Positions 11,288 through 24,121 of a stretch of DNA of 64,000 bases are shown one piece after another (position 1 is the first letter of the stretch; each line of letters starts with the position of its first letter). The position numbers were made by a program, and so were the translations under genes. The notes under the pieces were generated by a model. It worked only from the letters and a program-made list of their open reading frames with translations, was not told where the DNA came from and did not search any database. The stretch comes from Gordionus sp. m RMFG-2023. Taxonomy: Eukaryota; Nematomorpha; Gordioida; Chordodea; Parachordodidae. The DNA lies in assembly GCF_954871325.1 (NCBI RefSeq), contig NC_088776.1, positions 10,168,052 to 10,232,051 of the forward strand, read 5' to 3'.

Positions 11288-14200
11288 TCATTCATTCATT
11301 ACCACGCCAGAAATTGCACGAAGTGCAATTTCATCACCCACCAGGAGTTGAAGCGTGCATCATGTATTTTCACTAGTATATAGATCCCATACATGATGTC
11401 TACCCGTTTTATTATAGTGGACGGTACCACTATGTAGCCAGTTAGCAAAGTGAAGAAGGAAGAAGTACAATAATGGTGATGTATTAGTTCCGTTTCCGGC
11501 AGAATAGTGTTAAGGGAAAAAAATAATGTCATATAAAAAATGTACCTGCATCCTTAAGTGGTATTTAGTGAGGCAACAAAAAATAATAACCCTTATATCT
11601 TGGTAAGTATTGAGAGTTTATGTTAAGTTTGCATGAAGAGTCTCTTCCTTGTTTGTTGTTCGGTGTGCCAAATATCGTATATCCTGTAGATCTTGTATGT
11701 GGTGTGCCAATGATATTTGGGTTCGTCCGAGTTATTGCGTTATTATTATAACCAGTTTATCTTCTCATTGTCCATTATACAACTAATAGTTTCGTAATTG
11801 TTATCGTTATCGTCGCCGATATCGTGTGTCCAGAAAAGAAGGTCGTGGGTTAATAAAAGGAAGTTAAGTTATGTTGTTCAGGTTATTATCATTATCAAAT
11901 ATACCTATTCCATTTATTGCAAGAACGTAAAGGAGAAGAACGGTTACAATATTAATTTAGGCCATATTTTAACATGTATTGTAAATGTTACTTTAGGTGT
12001 TTCTTGTTTTTGCTGAGCGCCATGAAATCTGCAAACGAGAGGTTAATCAGGTCCATATCTTTCAAACATTTCGCCAACCAATAGTATTTAGGAGTTTTCT
12101 TCCTACCGTCAGGGCACCATTTCAAGGACGAGAATATCATATTTTCCTGCGAGTGTCTTAAGCTATGGCCTAGTAATTCTAGTCTCCTCAAGGGTATGAG
12201 ACGATTGATTGGTAGGATGTCGCATCTATTCCAGAGCGTTGTATTTGATGTGTTGTATGGGTAATACGTTTTGGTGATTCTTCTAAGGCATTTGTTTATA
12301 AATGTCTGAATTGTGTTGATGTTACTTTTTGAGTCCTGCCAAGTCTCCAGGCCGTAGGTAAAAATGGGTACAATTAGGGACTTAAAGAGTCTTATTTTTA
12401 AATTAGTTGATATTTGGTTGGATGACCATAATTTCAACAGTTAATGATAGCGGAGTTTTATTCGTTCTCGATTTCGTTTCTAAAAATATGAGGCCTAATG
12501 ATGTTATCCTGGTTCCTAGGTATTTAAAATCTGACACTAATTCTATCGTATTACCCTCAAAGTTAAAGGGGTTTAAGTGACTCGCATCGGTATTTGAGGT
12601 GATCAGTTTGGTTTTTGTGTAGTTAACTCTTAAACCATATCCATACAGTTGTTGACAAATAATGATAAAATATTTCTTAATTTGTATTCTGAGTTGGCTA
12701 GAATACATACGTCGTCGGCATAACATAGAAAGTTTAAAGAGTTGTGCATATCATTGAGGTGTTGTTGATCATTGTAATATGCGTTGAGTGCATATTCCTG
12801 TTTAAGGGATTTATTTAGGATATCATTCATTATACATTAAAAATAATCGGTAAAAGGATGCATCCTTGTTTGAGGCCCCTATTTGCTTTAAAAGGTTGCG
12901 ACTTCATATTTAGATGCTGAGGAGCTACGCTATGATTGTCGTAAATTATCTTAATTAGCGCTATCAGATGCTTATCTATTCCAATGTTTTCCAGCAAGGG
13001 CCATATCTTATTCTGAATTATGGAGTCAAAGGCTTGACTTAAATCAATCATTAGGGCAAAGATGGGGGATTTATGCATTCTGGCCTTTTCCAGAATGACC
13101 TTAAGTGCCATAGTCAACTCCGTAGTATTTCTGCCTTTCCTGTATGATGTGATAGGGTTAGAAAGGAACCTGTTAATGATTGGCTTAATCCTGACTGATA
13201 TGATGTATGTGGACATTTCTAGTGTGATTGGAATCAGTGCAATACCTCTGTAATCTTTAAGGCAGTTTGGGGACTTATTTTTAGGGAAGTTTAGTATAAT
13301 TGATGTCATCCATTCGTCAGGAAACTTGCCCGTATTCCAAATCTCCTAAAGAGGGGAAGTAGTAAGCTGGCACTTAGGTCTACCTCTATCTTCCAGAGTT
13401 CTGCAATAATTCCATCAGCTCCAGCAGCTTTATGCATTTGTAGACGTTTGATGGCACCGACTATATCGGACTTGTTCAGATTCTGACATTCTGACTGGGT
13501 GATTGGAAGGGGTAGTCACATCTAGGTCTAGGCCATCTCGTTCTGTAGAGGTTCATGTAGTGGTCTATCCATAAGTCTAATTGTTCCTTAGGGTCAGTTA
13601 TAATCTTGTTATTTAATTGTAGTCTTGGTAAAGGATTGGTTTTAAAGGTGGTGAGTAGTTTAAGAGATTGGAAGGCCTTATAAATATTATTATTATCAAA
13701 ATTGAATTGCATAGAATTCGATAAGTTAGCAATAAACAGTTTTTTGTCAGCCCTTATGCGGTGAGTAATGTACCTCCTATGATGTCTTGCGAATTGGTGG
13801 TGGGATATATTTGTTGTAAGATTCTTAATTATTTGTATTGTTGAAGGGGTGAGCCACTCTCTACGCTTGGTGCGTGGTCTTAAGCATGATGTTATACTAC
13901 CTAATAAATTCAGCTTAATGTCCTTCTAGGTCAGATTTGGGTTTATCATGCCTTTACTGTGTTTCTCCATGATGTTAATTTAGAGACGAACTCTTCTTTC
14001 ACCTCTAAGTTATTTAGTTGTGCCAAGTCTTTTCTAGCTATGTATTTTACAGTGGTGAGACTGTTCTGTCTAGTGTGGTTTGGGAAGATACTGTTGTTAA
14101 ATTTGAGTTCACAACCCACTGGATAAGGGTCCGTAAAAAGTTTAAGGTTTAGTTTACTGATTACCCTGATGTCTTTCACCCACTTGAAGATCTTAGTGGA

Positions 14201-14826
14201 AATTACAAAGTAATCTATCTGTGAGGTAGTGCCAAAGGAAGGACTCTTGTAAGTCATGATGTGATGAGTTGGATGATTGAAGAAAGTATTTCCAATTTTC
14301 ATGTTGAAAAGTTCGCAGATTTCTATTAACCTTTTACCGTTGGGGTTCGTACTTTGTATTAATGTGGCGTTTCCAAGGCAGGAAGAGTTTTTAGATTTAC
14401 CTACTGAAGTATTAAAATCGCCTGCTAGAATGATGCCATCCCGATGCAGTAGTTCCTTTAGGACATTCTCCAATTCATATAGAAAACACCATCATTGTGA
14501 GGCGCGTATATATTAAACAAATGAACTTTTTTGTAACCTAAGTTTAGGGTAAGGCAGCATATTCGGCTGGAGATTGGGTTGAAGCATACGAATTTTATTA
14601 ATTTATTATGTATCAGAATCGCCACCCCATCCCATACGTGTTCAGCATTTGATCTGCAATATAAGGTGTAATCTAAGAGGTTCCTTACCTCAGTTACTTT
14701 AAGGTGGGTCTCCTGTAAAAGGAGGATGTCGTAATGTTTGTCTTTCATAACTTGCCTAAGTATAGTTAGTTTATCATTCAGGGATCTTATATTTAAAGAG
14801 ATCATTTTAATATTGTGGTCCTTCAT
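11288..14826 (-). mobile_element. APE-type LINE (non-LTR retrotransposon), decayed
   Basis: The element reads right to left: endonuclease, reverse transcriptase, C-terminal domain, a 3' UTR of about 700 bp, then a short tail of (ATGA/TGAA)n, seen as TTCATTCATTCATT on the plus strand at 11287-11300. A microsatellite-like 3' tail is usual for several LINE clades. The true 5' end is not located and may reach toward 15.7 kb. The coding part is described separately. The clade is uncertain (RTE-like or CR1-like). Confidence 0.8.
11988..14826 (-). pseudogene. LINE ORF2: endonuclease-reverse transcriptase
   Basis: About 2.84 kb, close to the 950-1000 codons usual for such ORF2 proteins, is spread over at least six frame-shifted pieces. 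The endonuclease (14826 to about 13946) opens with MISLNIRSLNDK, then LLLQETHLK and later LAGDFNTS, all catalytic-motif regions of the APE endonuclease. The reverse transcriptase follows (about 13310-12630): KDYRGIALIP, the motif-A region LMIDLSQAFDSI with its Asp, GLKQGC, and the catalytic FLCYADDVCILA box. Then come FKYLGTRITSLG (about 12530) and a C-terminal RRLELLGHSLRH segment (about 12190), common in LINE proteins with this layout. Frame changes between 14473/14458, 13712/13309, 12830, 12726 and 12437 make it nonfunctional. The match to family motifs is still strong, so it is not extremely old. Confidence 0.88.
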
Positions 14827-16279
14827 TGAAAATTTTTATTAAAATTTAATTATGATTACCGTGCCGATTCTGTAAGGGAGAGAAGGGAAAAAAGGGAAAA
14901 GGTAATATATATATTCATTTCAATTATGTTATTCTGATGTAAATATAATTTATAAAGTTCCATTACTTATTTGTGTGCTACCTACAAGATATATTTCGAG
15001 TGATAATCCTTATCGTAAATAAAGAGACCAAACTATATATTTATTTTCATTTTATCATTTTTTTGTGCCACTCATAAGATATATTCCGGGTGATATCCTT
15101 GGTTTCAAAATTGTAAAAGGGGAGGGCAAGGCCATCCGATCAGGTTATTATCTTATATTATAAGGTATTTAGAAAACATAAGCATTAGAGTGGAATAATG
15201 ATTTACTCGTTATATGTTATATTTATTAGTATAAAGGGGAAAGGAAAAGATTATTTTTGACCGGATATATTTTGTAGTAATTATATTTAATATAAACTTA
15301 ATTTTTATTAGAAATACAAGATATATCAAATCAATTATCAACTAACAAGTAGTACTGGTTTGGGACTTAGCTAGTTTTCAAGATTAATGAAGCAAAGCTT
15401 AATCATTTTATTTCTATAATTCATTCCCTTAAATTATTTTTTTCCTTTTGCCTAACTTAGCGCATATATTCAAGACAGGGTGAGATACTATCTAATATAT
15501 GTAACTGGAATTTAAGAGTTTTATCTTTATTAAAAAGTTTGGGATGGAGTTATAGCCAGGTATGAGATTTGGCACAAACCTGAAACCCCCCTCTATGGTT
15601 CCCTAACCCGGTGGAAATCCGTTTGTGGTTCTAACTATGCTGTTATCTATTATAGTTGAGTGTCATACTACATAACGTATAAGTTACCAGTTAAAGTGAG
15701 GTTAATTATGAAATTTATTTAATCTTTTACCTATATCTTACAGAGAATCCGCCTTGTAAGAATAGCAATCACACACGATGATAGATAGATTATATATAAG
15801 AAACTGTTTCAAATAGATTCAATTAATATATATATATATATATATGGTATCTAAATTAAATGAGTATAGTATATGATAATTGATTAAATGAGTATTTGAA
15901 TAAGTTTCATATAGTAGTTTAGGATGAGAGGTTTTTGTTCCTAATTTCTTTCCTTTCCCTCCTTATATAATCTTTTTTTGGAAAAATAATAAAATAAACT
16001 ATTATTTTTATTATTTTTTCCTTTATTATTACTTCATAATGTGTTTAGAATTATACCTAGTTATAGGGCTACACATCAATAATTAGATTATGAACCCAGT
16101 AAAAAAACGGAAGCAAAAGAACATAATGTGAAATAAAGAAATAAATATATGTTTCATGCATAAAAAACAAGGGAGGAACATAATGAGACAAGAAGGAAAA
16201 AATAATAAATTTTCTAACGAAAAGAAAAGAACATAATAAGGCAAGAGAAAAAACAAAAGATCTTCTTGCAAGATCTTTG
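14827..16279. other. Spacer, possibly 5' UTR of the LINE
   Basis: No ORF. Moderately GC-richer sequence at 15540-15640 continues upstream of the LINE endonuclease and could be its 5' UTR. A (TA)n run lies at 15829-15844. Confidence 0.4.
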
Positions 16280-17822
16280 AAGATCGTAAAATTTGAAGAT
16301 CTTTTATTTATAAAAAAATTTGAGCAACGATCTTCAAAGATCGTAAAATTTGAAGATCTTTTATTTTTTAAAAATTTTGTGTAACGGATATTTATTTTTT
16401 TGCCCCTTTATTAAAAGCCCAGATGTTTTTCAATTTTATTAATATATTATTCAATAAAGATGCACCGACAATTTTCATAATCGTATTTTATAAAAAAAAG
16501 TTTTATCACAGAAGGGTAAAAATTTAATTTATATTATTAATAAAATGTTAAATTCAAAAGAGCGATAATTTTTCTAATCGTTATTATTACAAAAATGGGT
16601 AAAAATTAATATTGTAAAAAAAATTTAAGTTAAAATTTCAATGAAGATGTATTGTAATTTGTAACACAAAAAATTGACAATTGTCATAATCGTTTTACTT
16701 AACTTTTTTGATTTTTTTTTACGCAAACAGGTTAAAATTTTTAATATTAAGATGTATAGTTTAAATTTAAATAAAGATGTACCATAGAAAAGTGACAATT
16801 GTCATAATCGTTATTATATTATATTACTTAACTTTTTTGATTTTTTTTAGGCATACAGGTTAAAATTTTTATTATTAAGATGTAAAATTTAAATAAAGAT
16901 GTACCATAGTCCATAGAAAAGTGACAATTGTCATAATCGTTTTACTTAACTTTTTTGATTTTTTTTTACGCAAACAGGTTAAAATTTTTATTATTAAGAT
17001 GTAAAATTTAAATAAAGATGTACCATAGAAAAGTGAATTGTCATAATCGTTTTACTTAACTTTTTTGATTTTTTTTACGCAAACAGGTTAAAATTTTTTT
17101 TATTAAGATGTAAAATTTAAATTTAAATAAAGATGTACCATAGAAAAGTGACAATTGTCATAATCGTTTTACCGTAAAAAAAATCAAAAAAGTTAAGTAA
17201 AACGATTATGACAATTGTCACTTTTCTATGGTACATCTTTATTTAAATTTAAACTATACATCTTAATATTAAAAATTTTAACCTGTTTGCGTAAAAAAAA
17301 ATCAAAAAAGTAAATAAAACGATTATGACAATTGTCAATTTTTTGTGTTACAAATTACAATACATCTTCATTGAAATTTTAACTTAAATTTTTTTTACAA
17401 TATTAATTTTTACCCATTTATGTAAAAATAACGATTAGAAAAATTATCGCTTTTCTGAATTTAACATTTTATTAATAATATAAATTAAATTTTTACCCTT
17501 CTGTGGTAAAACTTTTTTTATAAAATACGATTATGAAAATTGTCGGTGCATCTTTATTGAATTTATATTTTAATTTAACATGCTTAAAAAATAAATAATA
17601 TTTTTTTCTTTCATCAAGGCAGGAGGAGAGGTATAAAACATAAAAGAAATATTATATTAATAAAATTGAAAAACATCTGGGCTTTTAATAAAGGGGTAAA
17701 AATAAATAAATATCATGAAGTACACAAGATTTTTAAAAAATAAAAGATCTTCAAATTTTACGTTCTTCAAAGATCTAGATCTTTGATTTTTTTATAAATA
17801 AAAGATCTTCAAATTTTACGAT
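16280..17822. mobile_element. Foldback element with tandem repeats in its arms
   Basis: The left arm (about 16280-17172) and right arm (about 17174-17822) are reverse complements that meet almost without a loop at 17172. The outer arm is marked by CGTAAAATTTGAAGATC on the left and its inverse at the right. The inner arm is built from 112-127-bp tandem units, each holding TGACAATTGTCATAATCG or a close variant: five on the left (near 16675, 16795, 16922, 17034, 17151) and two on the right (near 17201, 17318). There is no coding sequence. Foldback-type DNA transposons have such arms. Target-site duplications were not identified. Confidence 0.8.
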
Positions 17823-18055
17823 ATTTTGAGCAAATGTACAACTCTGGAAAAACATATATATTACATGAACAAAAACATAAATCACACCCTAAAGAAAGAA
17901 AAAAGTTATGCAAAGGAAAAAGAACTTCGGCGTCTAAAAAATTTTTTTTATTAAACAAAAGATTTTCTAAAAAATTTAAGAAAAATTTTTTTTTCCATTA
18001 ATTACTTTTTGAGAACGTTTTAGGGGGTCATGGGGAAAGATTAACCTTGAATTCA

Positions 18056-18266
18056 TAGTGGCGCGATTGCGATGGCGATTTAACAGCTGATTGATTTTTA
18101 AAATCTGTTTATGAGATCAATTTTATTTGTTAAATATTAATTTTATCTTTAATTCAAATTTTAATAATAATCTAAGAAATAATGATTTTAATAAAGAATA
18201 ATTGATCTCATAAACAGATTATAAAAATCAATCAGCTGTTAAATCGCGATCGCAATCGCGCCACTA
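18056..18266. mobile_element. Palindromic MITE, TAGTGGCGCG ends
   Basis: About 65 bp at each end are inverted copies, from TAGTGGCGCGATTGCGAT to its complement, around an AT-rich centre. The ends resemble the hAT TAGNG pattern, but the flanks (TGAATTCA and TGTTTATT) do not make a convincing duplication. Confidence 0.75.
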
Positions 18267-18525
18267 TGTTTATTTTTTTATTATTTTATTTTTTTGTTAT
18301 TATTTTTGGAGAGTTTTTATCCTCACGATATCATTCAAGGGCTTCCATGCTTTTTTATTTTTTATCAGATTCAAGAAATAAAATTGATCCCCCCCCCCCC
18401 CTAAAAAATAGGAAATGATATTTGATATAACCCCCTCCCCCAAAAACACATTTTTATAGAATTATAATTATGAGAGAACTGAGATAAAATATATAAGAAA
18501 AAATGATAATCCGTTTGGTCACGTT

Positions 18526-18770
18526 TAGTGTTGTTAAACAGCTTGATTTAAGCCGATAACGGCAGAAAGAAAGAAAAAAGAAAGAAATAAAAGAAGAAAA
18601 AAAAATCCAAAAAATGTCTGAAGATTTTCCTCATAGAGTGCAAAAGGTTTGGAGATATCTATCAGCGAAGATCTTGAGGCTCAGCAGGGTAATATATTTT
18701 TTTTTAGGCTCAAAAATATTAGGTCGGCAAAATCGGCACCTCAAATCGGGAGAGTCATTTAACAACACTA
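18526..18770. mobile_element. hAT-type MITE, family A, diverged
   Basis: TAGTGTTGTTAAACAGCTTG at the left and CATTTAACAACACTA at the right keep the family ends. The interior carries a purine-rich insertion (18555-18610) and is poorly conserved. No clear duplication remains. Confidence 0.7.
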
Positions 18771-20281
18771 GAAATGTCTGGTTTTAAAATTAATTAAATC
18801 TAAAAAATTGTTAACGATAATTTGGAAAAGGTCCATCTTTGTATTAAAACATATTCCTTCATTCATTATGCACACTTGGTAACGTCTAAATGTAACAGTA
18901 AAACATTGTTAACTTGGCTAATTTATCTGGACTAAATTATAACCTTTCTTTAAGGCCGTTGCATAACTTTCGTAAGCCTATAGAGAGATAGTAAACATGC
19001 TCCGGAATCTTCTATTTAATCTTCAAGGTTATGGCAAAAAATTATCCTTTTATATTAAAAAATGTTTGACGTAGAATAATTCATTAAATTCTATATTTCA
19101 TATTATATTTTTCTCGTAAATTATTTCAACAAACTATTAAAATTTTAAAATATTTCCATAATTCGTAAACACAATTAAAAAATAAAAAAACATTAGGTAA
19201 TTTAGGAAAAAATAAATCTTTAAGGCCAATTATTTTAATTTTGCATTAAAAATGGCTTATTTATTTTTTCCGTTTGAATTAGTGTAATTTTCGAGATTCA
19301 ATTTTTTTTTGTTTAGGACAATCTTAAAAAATAAGAATAAACCCATAAGATTATCAGGATCAAGGTCGATGAGAATCCTTTTAAGTTTGTGGGTATAAAA
19401 AAAATAAGTATTTCAACCTATCACTGTATTTTCTTATTGTTGAATGTTAGTATTGAAACTTAATATTCATTATTTCTTAATACTTGAATTCATATTAAAT
19501 GATTTATATTAGAAAAATTATTCTCGATTTAAAGTTAATAATGCTTTATTATATATATATGATAAAAGAAAATAATCGGACTATTATTTATAAAATATAT
19601 TTAAGAGTTATGAAACAAAATGATATCATTGTTTTTATCTATTAAAGCAAAATGGCCTTAAATAAAATATATAAATAACATAAATAATCAAAATATTAAA
19701 CGCCATCTATATTTACTTTATTAATATAAGTAATTTTATAAATAATAATCGAATAAACATTTAAGGAGTCTTAATGTGTACCTAGATTTATTTCATATTT
19801 TATAAGTTTAAGTAAAATATAATTTAAATAAAGAGCCAAAACAACCAATCAAATAATTTCTAAACATTAGACAAACAGGTTGAAATTATTTTCAAAACAA
19901 TGAGAGGGTGGGTTAAAACCTAGCCCATTGCAGATCTGGTAGGGTAAATTAATATGCATTCGCAGAACTTCTTCGTGGATGGGGATAATTAAAATTATTA
20001 TAGGAGTAATTTAAGAATATGTTAAGAATCATAAATTCATTAAGACTACCTAAAATATTGACAATTTACAGTACATTGTACCATATACGTTTTACAAAGT
20101 ATTCATGAAAAATATCGTGTATATTGGGAAATATATAATTAAGAAACATATTATAAATTTATAATGTAAAATTCAATCTTCTTTGGAATTAAGCCAATTT
20201 ATACTGATTTCATCAGTGCATGGAACTCCCTATGTATATTAAGGTCTAACACCCATTCAATCGATTGAGATAGTACTTCTC
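18771..20281. other. AT-rich spacer, no gene seen
   Basis: Nothing supportable was found. A short TGCAGATCTGGTAGG stretch near 19930-19945 resembles a worn right end of a family B MITE without a partner. Confidence 0.5.
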
Positions 20282-20470
20282 AGTAATGTTGTTAAACAGC
20301 TCGATTTAAGCCAATTTTTCGAGAAAAATATTACACAAGCCTGAAGATTTTGCTTATAGATGGCACATCGGTTTGGACATCTATTGGCGAAATCTCGAGA
20401 CTTGGGCAATTTTTCTGGCGAAAATATTAAGTTAACCCTTTTTAAAATCACTTAAATCGAGCTATTTAAC
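20282..20470. mobile_element. hAT-type MITE, family A, worn copy
   Basis: GTTGTTAAACAGCTCGATTT at the left and AAATCGAGCTATTTAAC at the right bracket the family interior (AATCTCGAGACTT and CCTGAAGATTTTGC blocks). The terminal bases are eroded. Confidence 0.7.
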
Positions 20471-20794
20471 TTTTTTTAAATTCTTGTTAAAGTTATAAAA
20501 TGTTTTTTCATAATTAAAAGTACTAATAAGTGGAGTAACCAAAATATATAATAATTTGCATATATTAGGAAAATAGAGTCTAAAATAGGTTTGAAATTAT
20601 GCAAAGCATTTATAGCATTCTTTTGAACATTTATCAACCATATTTAACCTTCTATATCATAGTTTTAGTAATACATAATGGTATATTTTATCCTCACAAT
20701 AAAAATCTGCCAAATATTTAATTTTTTCTCTATCAAGTTTTAAATAGATTTGGAAGGATTCTGAATATTTGTAAATGCTGACTGATTAATCAAG

Positions 20795-20922
20795 AACCGT
20801 TCATTCATTTGAATTATAAAAGTATCCAAGAGGGAGGTAGTTTTATTTTATATTCTTCGACTGACCCTATATTAATATTAGAACGATCCGCCTTGCTGCG
20901 AGTCGAGATCGACAAATATTAA
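20795..20922 (+). CDS. Possible terminal exon, unrecognised product
   Basis: An open frame with GC-rich codons encodes a segment including SSTDPILILERSALLRVEID and stops at 20920-20922. It has no ATG, and the nearest upstream AG is in ATTAATCAAG (20793-20794). Codon composition (CGA TCC GCC TTG CTG CGA GTC GAG ATC GAC) is unlike the AT-rich surroundings and like the other host exons here. No partner exon was matched in phase. It may be a coding relic or chance. Confidence 0.3.
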
Positions 20923-22165
20923 ATATATAGAGTACTGCTTTTGACCCAACAATGATATATAATTTATGTAATTTGTTCAATGCTTTAAGCTATTCTCATA
21001 TTCCCAATCAAATCGATGTCATTTTTTGAAATATTTTACTTGAAAAAGTTTTAAATTTGGTTAGGAAATGATAGATATAATAAGGTCAAGGAAATTTTGA
21101 AGAATAAATTAGTGGAGTATATATTTCTGCTGTGAATGCAATAAATTGGAATATATGAGATAAAATGTAGGAATCAGTAATATTTTTGATAAATATTATA
21201 GCAGGCATGATTTTTTGACTTGGGAGGTGGGGGGATCCTCTTGTACGTACATGTCTTATGCATTTTAATTTCGTCAACAATTACATCGCATGTTCTTTAT
21301 CATGTAATTCTATTTTATATTTATATCTCCTAAAAAGCTTTTAATGCAATTAATATTAATAGATGTATGGGAGTAAACACTTTTAAATTGAGTTTTTTAA
21401 AAAATCGCTAAAAAAATTTGGAAGCAATGATAATATTTCCACTATTTTTTTTAGAAATTATTTTAAAATTGGTCTGGGTTCAAAGTGAAATCCAGAATAT
21501 GTCACTGCCGCTATGATATAAAGGGCTTAAATAAGTTTTATTCATCAGAGATCTTCTCTATTTATTTTTTGGATGGAGATTCTGATACAAACAAACAAAA
21601 AAATCGATATTTCTATTGAGGAAAAAAGACCTTCTTTCTAATATTTAACATTAAGCGCCAATTATACCTTATGATTTCATTATTTTTATTTTAGTGTATT
21701 TATTTACGCTCAAATTAAATAGATGCATAACAAAGACCATATTAGTCTATTAATATAATGACGTTACTTTAAAGAAACTCTTAACTTATAAGAATATATT
21801 TCGTCGGTTATTTAAAATTATATGATATATAGAAACAAATCACGATTTCAAAAATAAAATAATCATAATTATACCAAATTTAAGTAATATAAATTGAGTG
21901 GAAAAATAAGTAAATTCAAGTCACACCATTCTATTATCATATATGAACACCATAATATAGATCCTAACTATTATAAATATCCAATATTACCTATGAGAAA
22001 AAATTCCTTGTCACAAAGTTCATTTAATTAATTTGACATTACATTTCTTTAAAAATATAACAATATTTTATAATTTCCATATAATTAGATAAGAGCTAGA
22101 AACATAAAAAAATTTTAAAGAGCATTTTCTGATTTTCCTTTTTTTTTGATTTTTTGGGATGCATT

Positions 22166-22270
22166 TTAGGTATCAAGATCGAAAGCATACTCGGCTTTGT
22201 TGTGCATGAATAAGTTGCCATTCACGAAATAATAACTATCCGATTTGGTTTCGTAAGGATTTTTAACCAT
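22166..22270 (-). CDS. Possible short exon, minus strand, unrecognised
   Basis: Thirty-four codons from ATG (22270) to TAA (22166) use GC-containing codons and encode NPYETKSDSYYFVNGNLFMH followed by NKAEYAFDLDT. All three plus-strand frames across the same bases hit stops. The frame is closed 12 bases above the ATG, where several AG dinucleotides could serve as a splice acceptor. It could be a terminal exon of a minus-strand gene. The product was not recognised. Confidence 0.35.
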   Translation of the reverse strand: MVKNPYETKSDSYYFVNGNLFMHNKAEYAFDLDT

Positions 22271-22567
22271 GTCTCTAACTATTTATTTATTTTAATAAGG
22301 ATATATATTTAAAATAAAAAAAGTAGCTAGATAGCATTTTTAAATAATATTTGCAAATTCATAGAATAAGGAAGAAATTTATAAAATAAAATAAAATTCA
22401 GGATAAAGTAATTAACAATTAGCTTAAAAACAATATATTTATATCCTAATATAGTTTATCAGCTAAAAAAGCCCTAAAACAACAATGAGTGTCTTTTTCG
22501 ATAATTTTTTCACCAATATTATATTTTTTAAAAGATTAAGCAAAAAGAAAATAATTTCCCTCCTTAG

Positions 22568-23073
22568 ATAGATTACGACGTTCGCATCGATAGTGGTAGT
22601 TTGGAAAGGTTGGGCGGAAACATTATTTACCTTTCTTTTGGGGTGTAAAAATATTTATATAATTGAAAAGGCGAGGGGGGCTCAGAGTAGGATTAGGCAA
22701 ATAAGTCCGATGCAGCCTTTGCACTCCTCTATAAAATTGCCTTAAAAAAATTTACGTTCCTATTTTTAAGTATAATATTTTAAATGATTGAATATCATTC
22801 ATAAATATACGGTATGATTACGAGAGAGAAGCATATTATTTTATCATTTAAGGCGACTATAACATTTATACTTTGATGGTGAGTCATTTTTGGCATTTCG
22901 TATATGTGTTCGCAGGTGTTGACGGTGTTCGGAATACAAAAACCGAAATCGAAGTCAAAAGATTTTATGAGCGTGTCGCGAAAAAAGTGATGCTCGATCA
23001 TCCTGAAATCTTGTATCTCGTGATTGCCGACAGTAAACTCGACACTTGCATTATTTTAAATTTAGAAGACTAA
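22568..23073 (+). CDS. Host gene, last two exons, unrecognised product
   Basis: The terminal exon 22916-23073 follows an acceptor (TTCGCAG) and encodes [20 protein letters not shown] and then [20 protein letters not shown] before TAA. It needs one base from the exon before it. A 28-base microexon at 22568-22595 supplies it: the acceptor TTTCCCTCCTTAG is good, the donor is GTAGTT, and it ends in phase 1 with G. The join reads [18 protein letters not shown]. Codon use is GC-richer than the flanks. The terminal exon is moderately secure and the microexon is an inference from phase and splice sites. No domain was recognised, and upstream exons were not found. The 3' end has ATTAAA just after the stop. 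Confidence 0.5.
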
Positions 23074-23361
23074 TTAAAATTTAATAGTCGAAAGTTTGGG
23101 AAGGGGCCCTCGAAGATGGTAAGTATCAATACGAAAAAAAAACGTAATGAAAGGTATAACATTATAAGTTATATAATTTTTACAGTTACGAGGAGATTGA
23201 AAGTGTTTCTAAAACATGCTACATTTAATCATATAATATTAGTGTTGTTGGTAACTAATTATATTTTTTGGTGGGAAAATAATACTGTTAATATTTAAAA
23301 TATGTTAAATAATATAATATCTCATTTATTATCTTTATATGAAGATTTCATACATTTAAAG

Positions 23362-24121
23362 TAGGGCTTGCCGATCCACATATTTTCACCGATCCGATCC
23401 AATATTGCTTCAACCCGATCCGATATTTATACTGATTTTTAATCACCTCCGTTTGAACCAAATGTAATTAAGAAATCAATATTTTTTATGCAAAAAATCG
23501 AATTATGAATTAATTTAATTTTTTTATTTCTACAATTAAGACTATAATAAAAAAATATATATTTAATAATATATCCATTTTATGTTGGTATAAATTATAA
23601 AATTGTAATATTTAATAAATAAAATTATAATATATTCGATTTTTTTATTAATATGAGAGCCTCCAGATTTTCTGGGAATAAGCTTCAACGATATGGACTA
23701 TCTATATCTCCTGCCGTACTGAAGGCAGACTCAGCCGCAGATAACGCATTTGCAAAATTATCTTTGTCTTTTTTAAAATATTTCCATATTTCAGATACCA
23801 TATTTAAAAAAATTCTTTTATTTAAAGTATAAATAAAAAAATTGACGTTATTTAAAAAGATTTAAAATAAATAAAACTTATGTGTTCCTTTCTATTTTTA
23901 TAAAAAAAAACTTTTAAAATACTATAAATAAATCTATTTTAAAAAAGAAATAAAATTTTAAAAAATTATTTAAAAAATATTATAATAATGTAAAATAAAT
24001 ATAAAATAACAAAAAAAGAAAAGAGATCAGATCGGATCGGGTTTTTGCAGGTATCGGCCCGATCCGATATTTTCGGAAAAATATCGGTACCGATCCGATA
24101 TTTAATATCGGCACAGCCCTA
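23362..24121. mobile_element. hAT deletion derivative, family C (TAGGGCTGTGCCGAT ends)
   Basis: The ends TAGGGCTTGCCGATC and ATCGGCACAGCCCTA are flanked by a perfect 8-bp duplication ATTTAAAG (23354-23361 and 24122-24129). GATCCGAT repeats sit near both ends. On the minus strand at about 23680-23765 a piece of the hAT C-terminal dimerisation region survives (AFSTAGDI, then PENLEALI), so this derives from a full transposon. Confidence 0.88.

Noticed and set aside
11299-11532. 77-codon minus-strand frame
   Set aside because: It lies in the 3' UTR side of the LINE, beyond the reverse transcriptase C-terminus, with no motif.
13062-14516. Plus-strand frames of 63 and 79 codons
   Set aside because: They are antisense to LINE reverse transcriptase and endonuclease sequence.
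23116-23298. 60-codon plus-strand frame after the terminal exon at 23073
   Set aside because: A/T-driven composition directly downstream of a stop. More likely 3' UTR.
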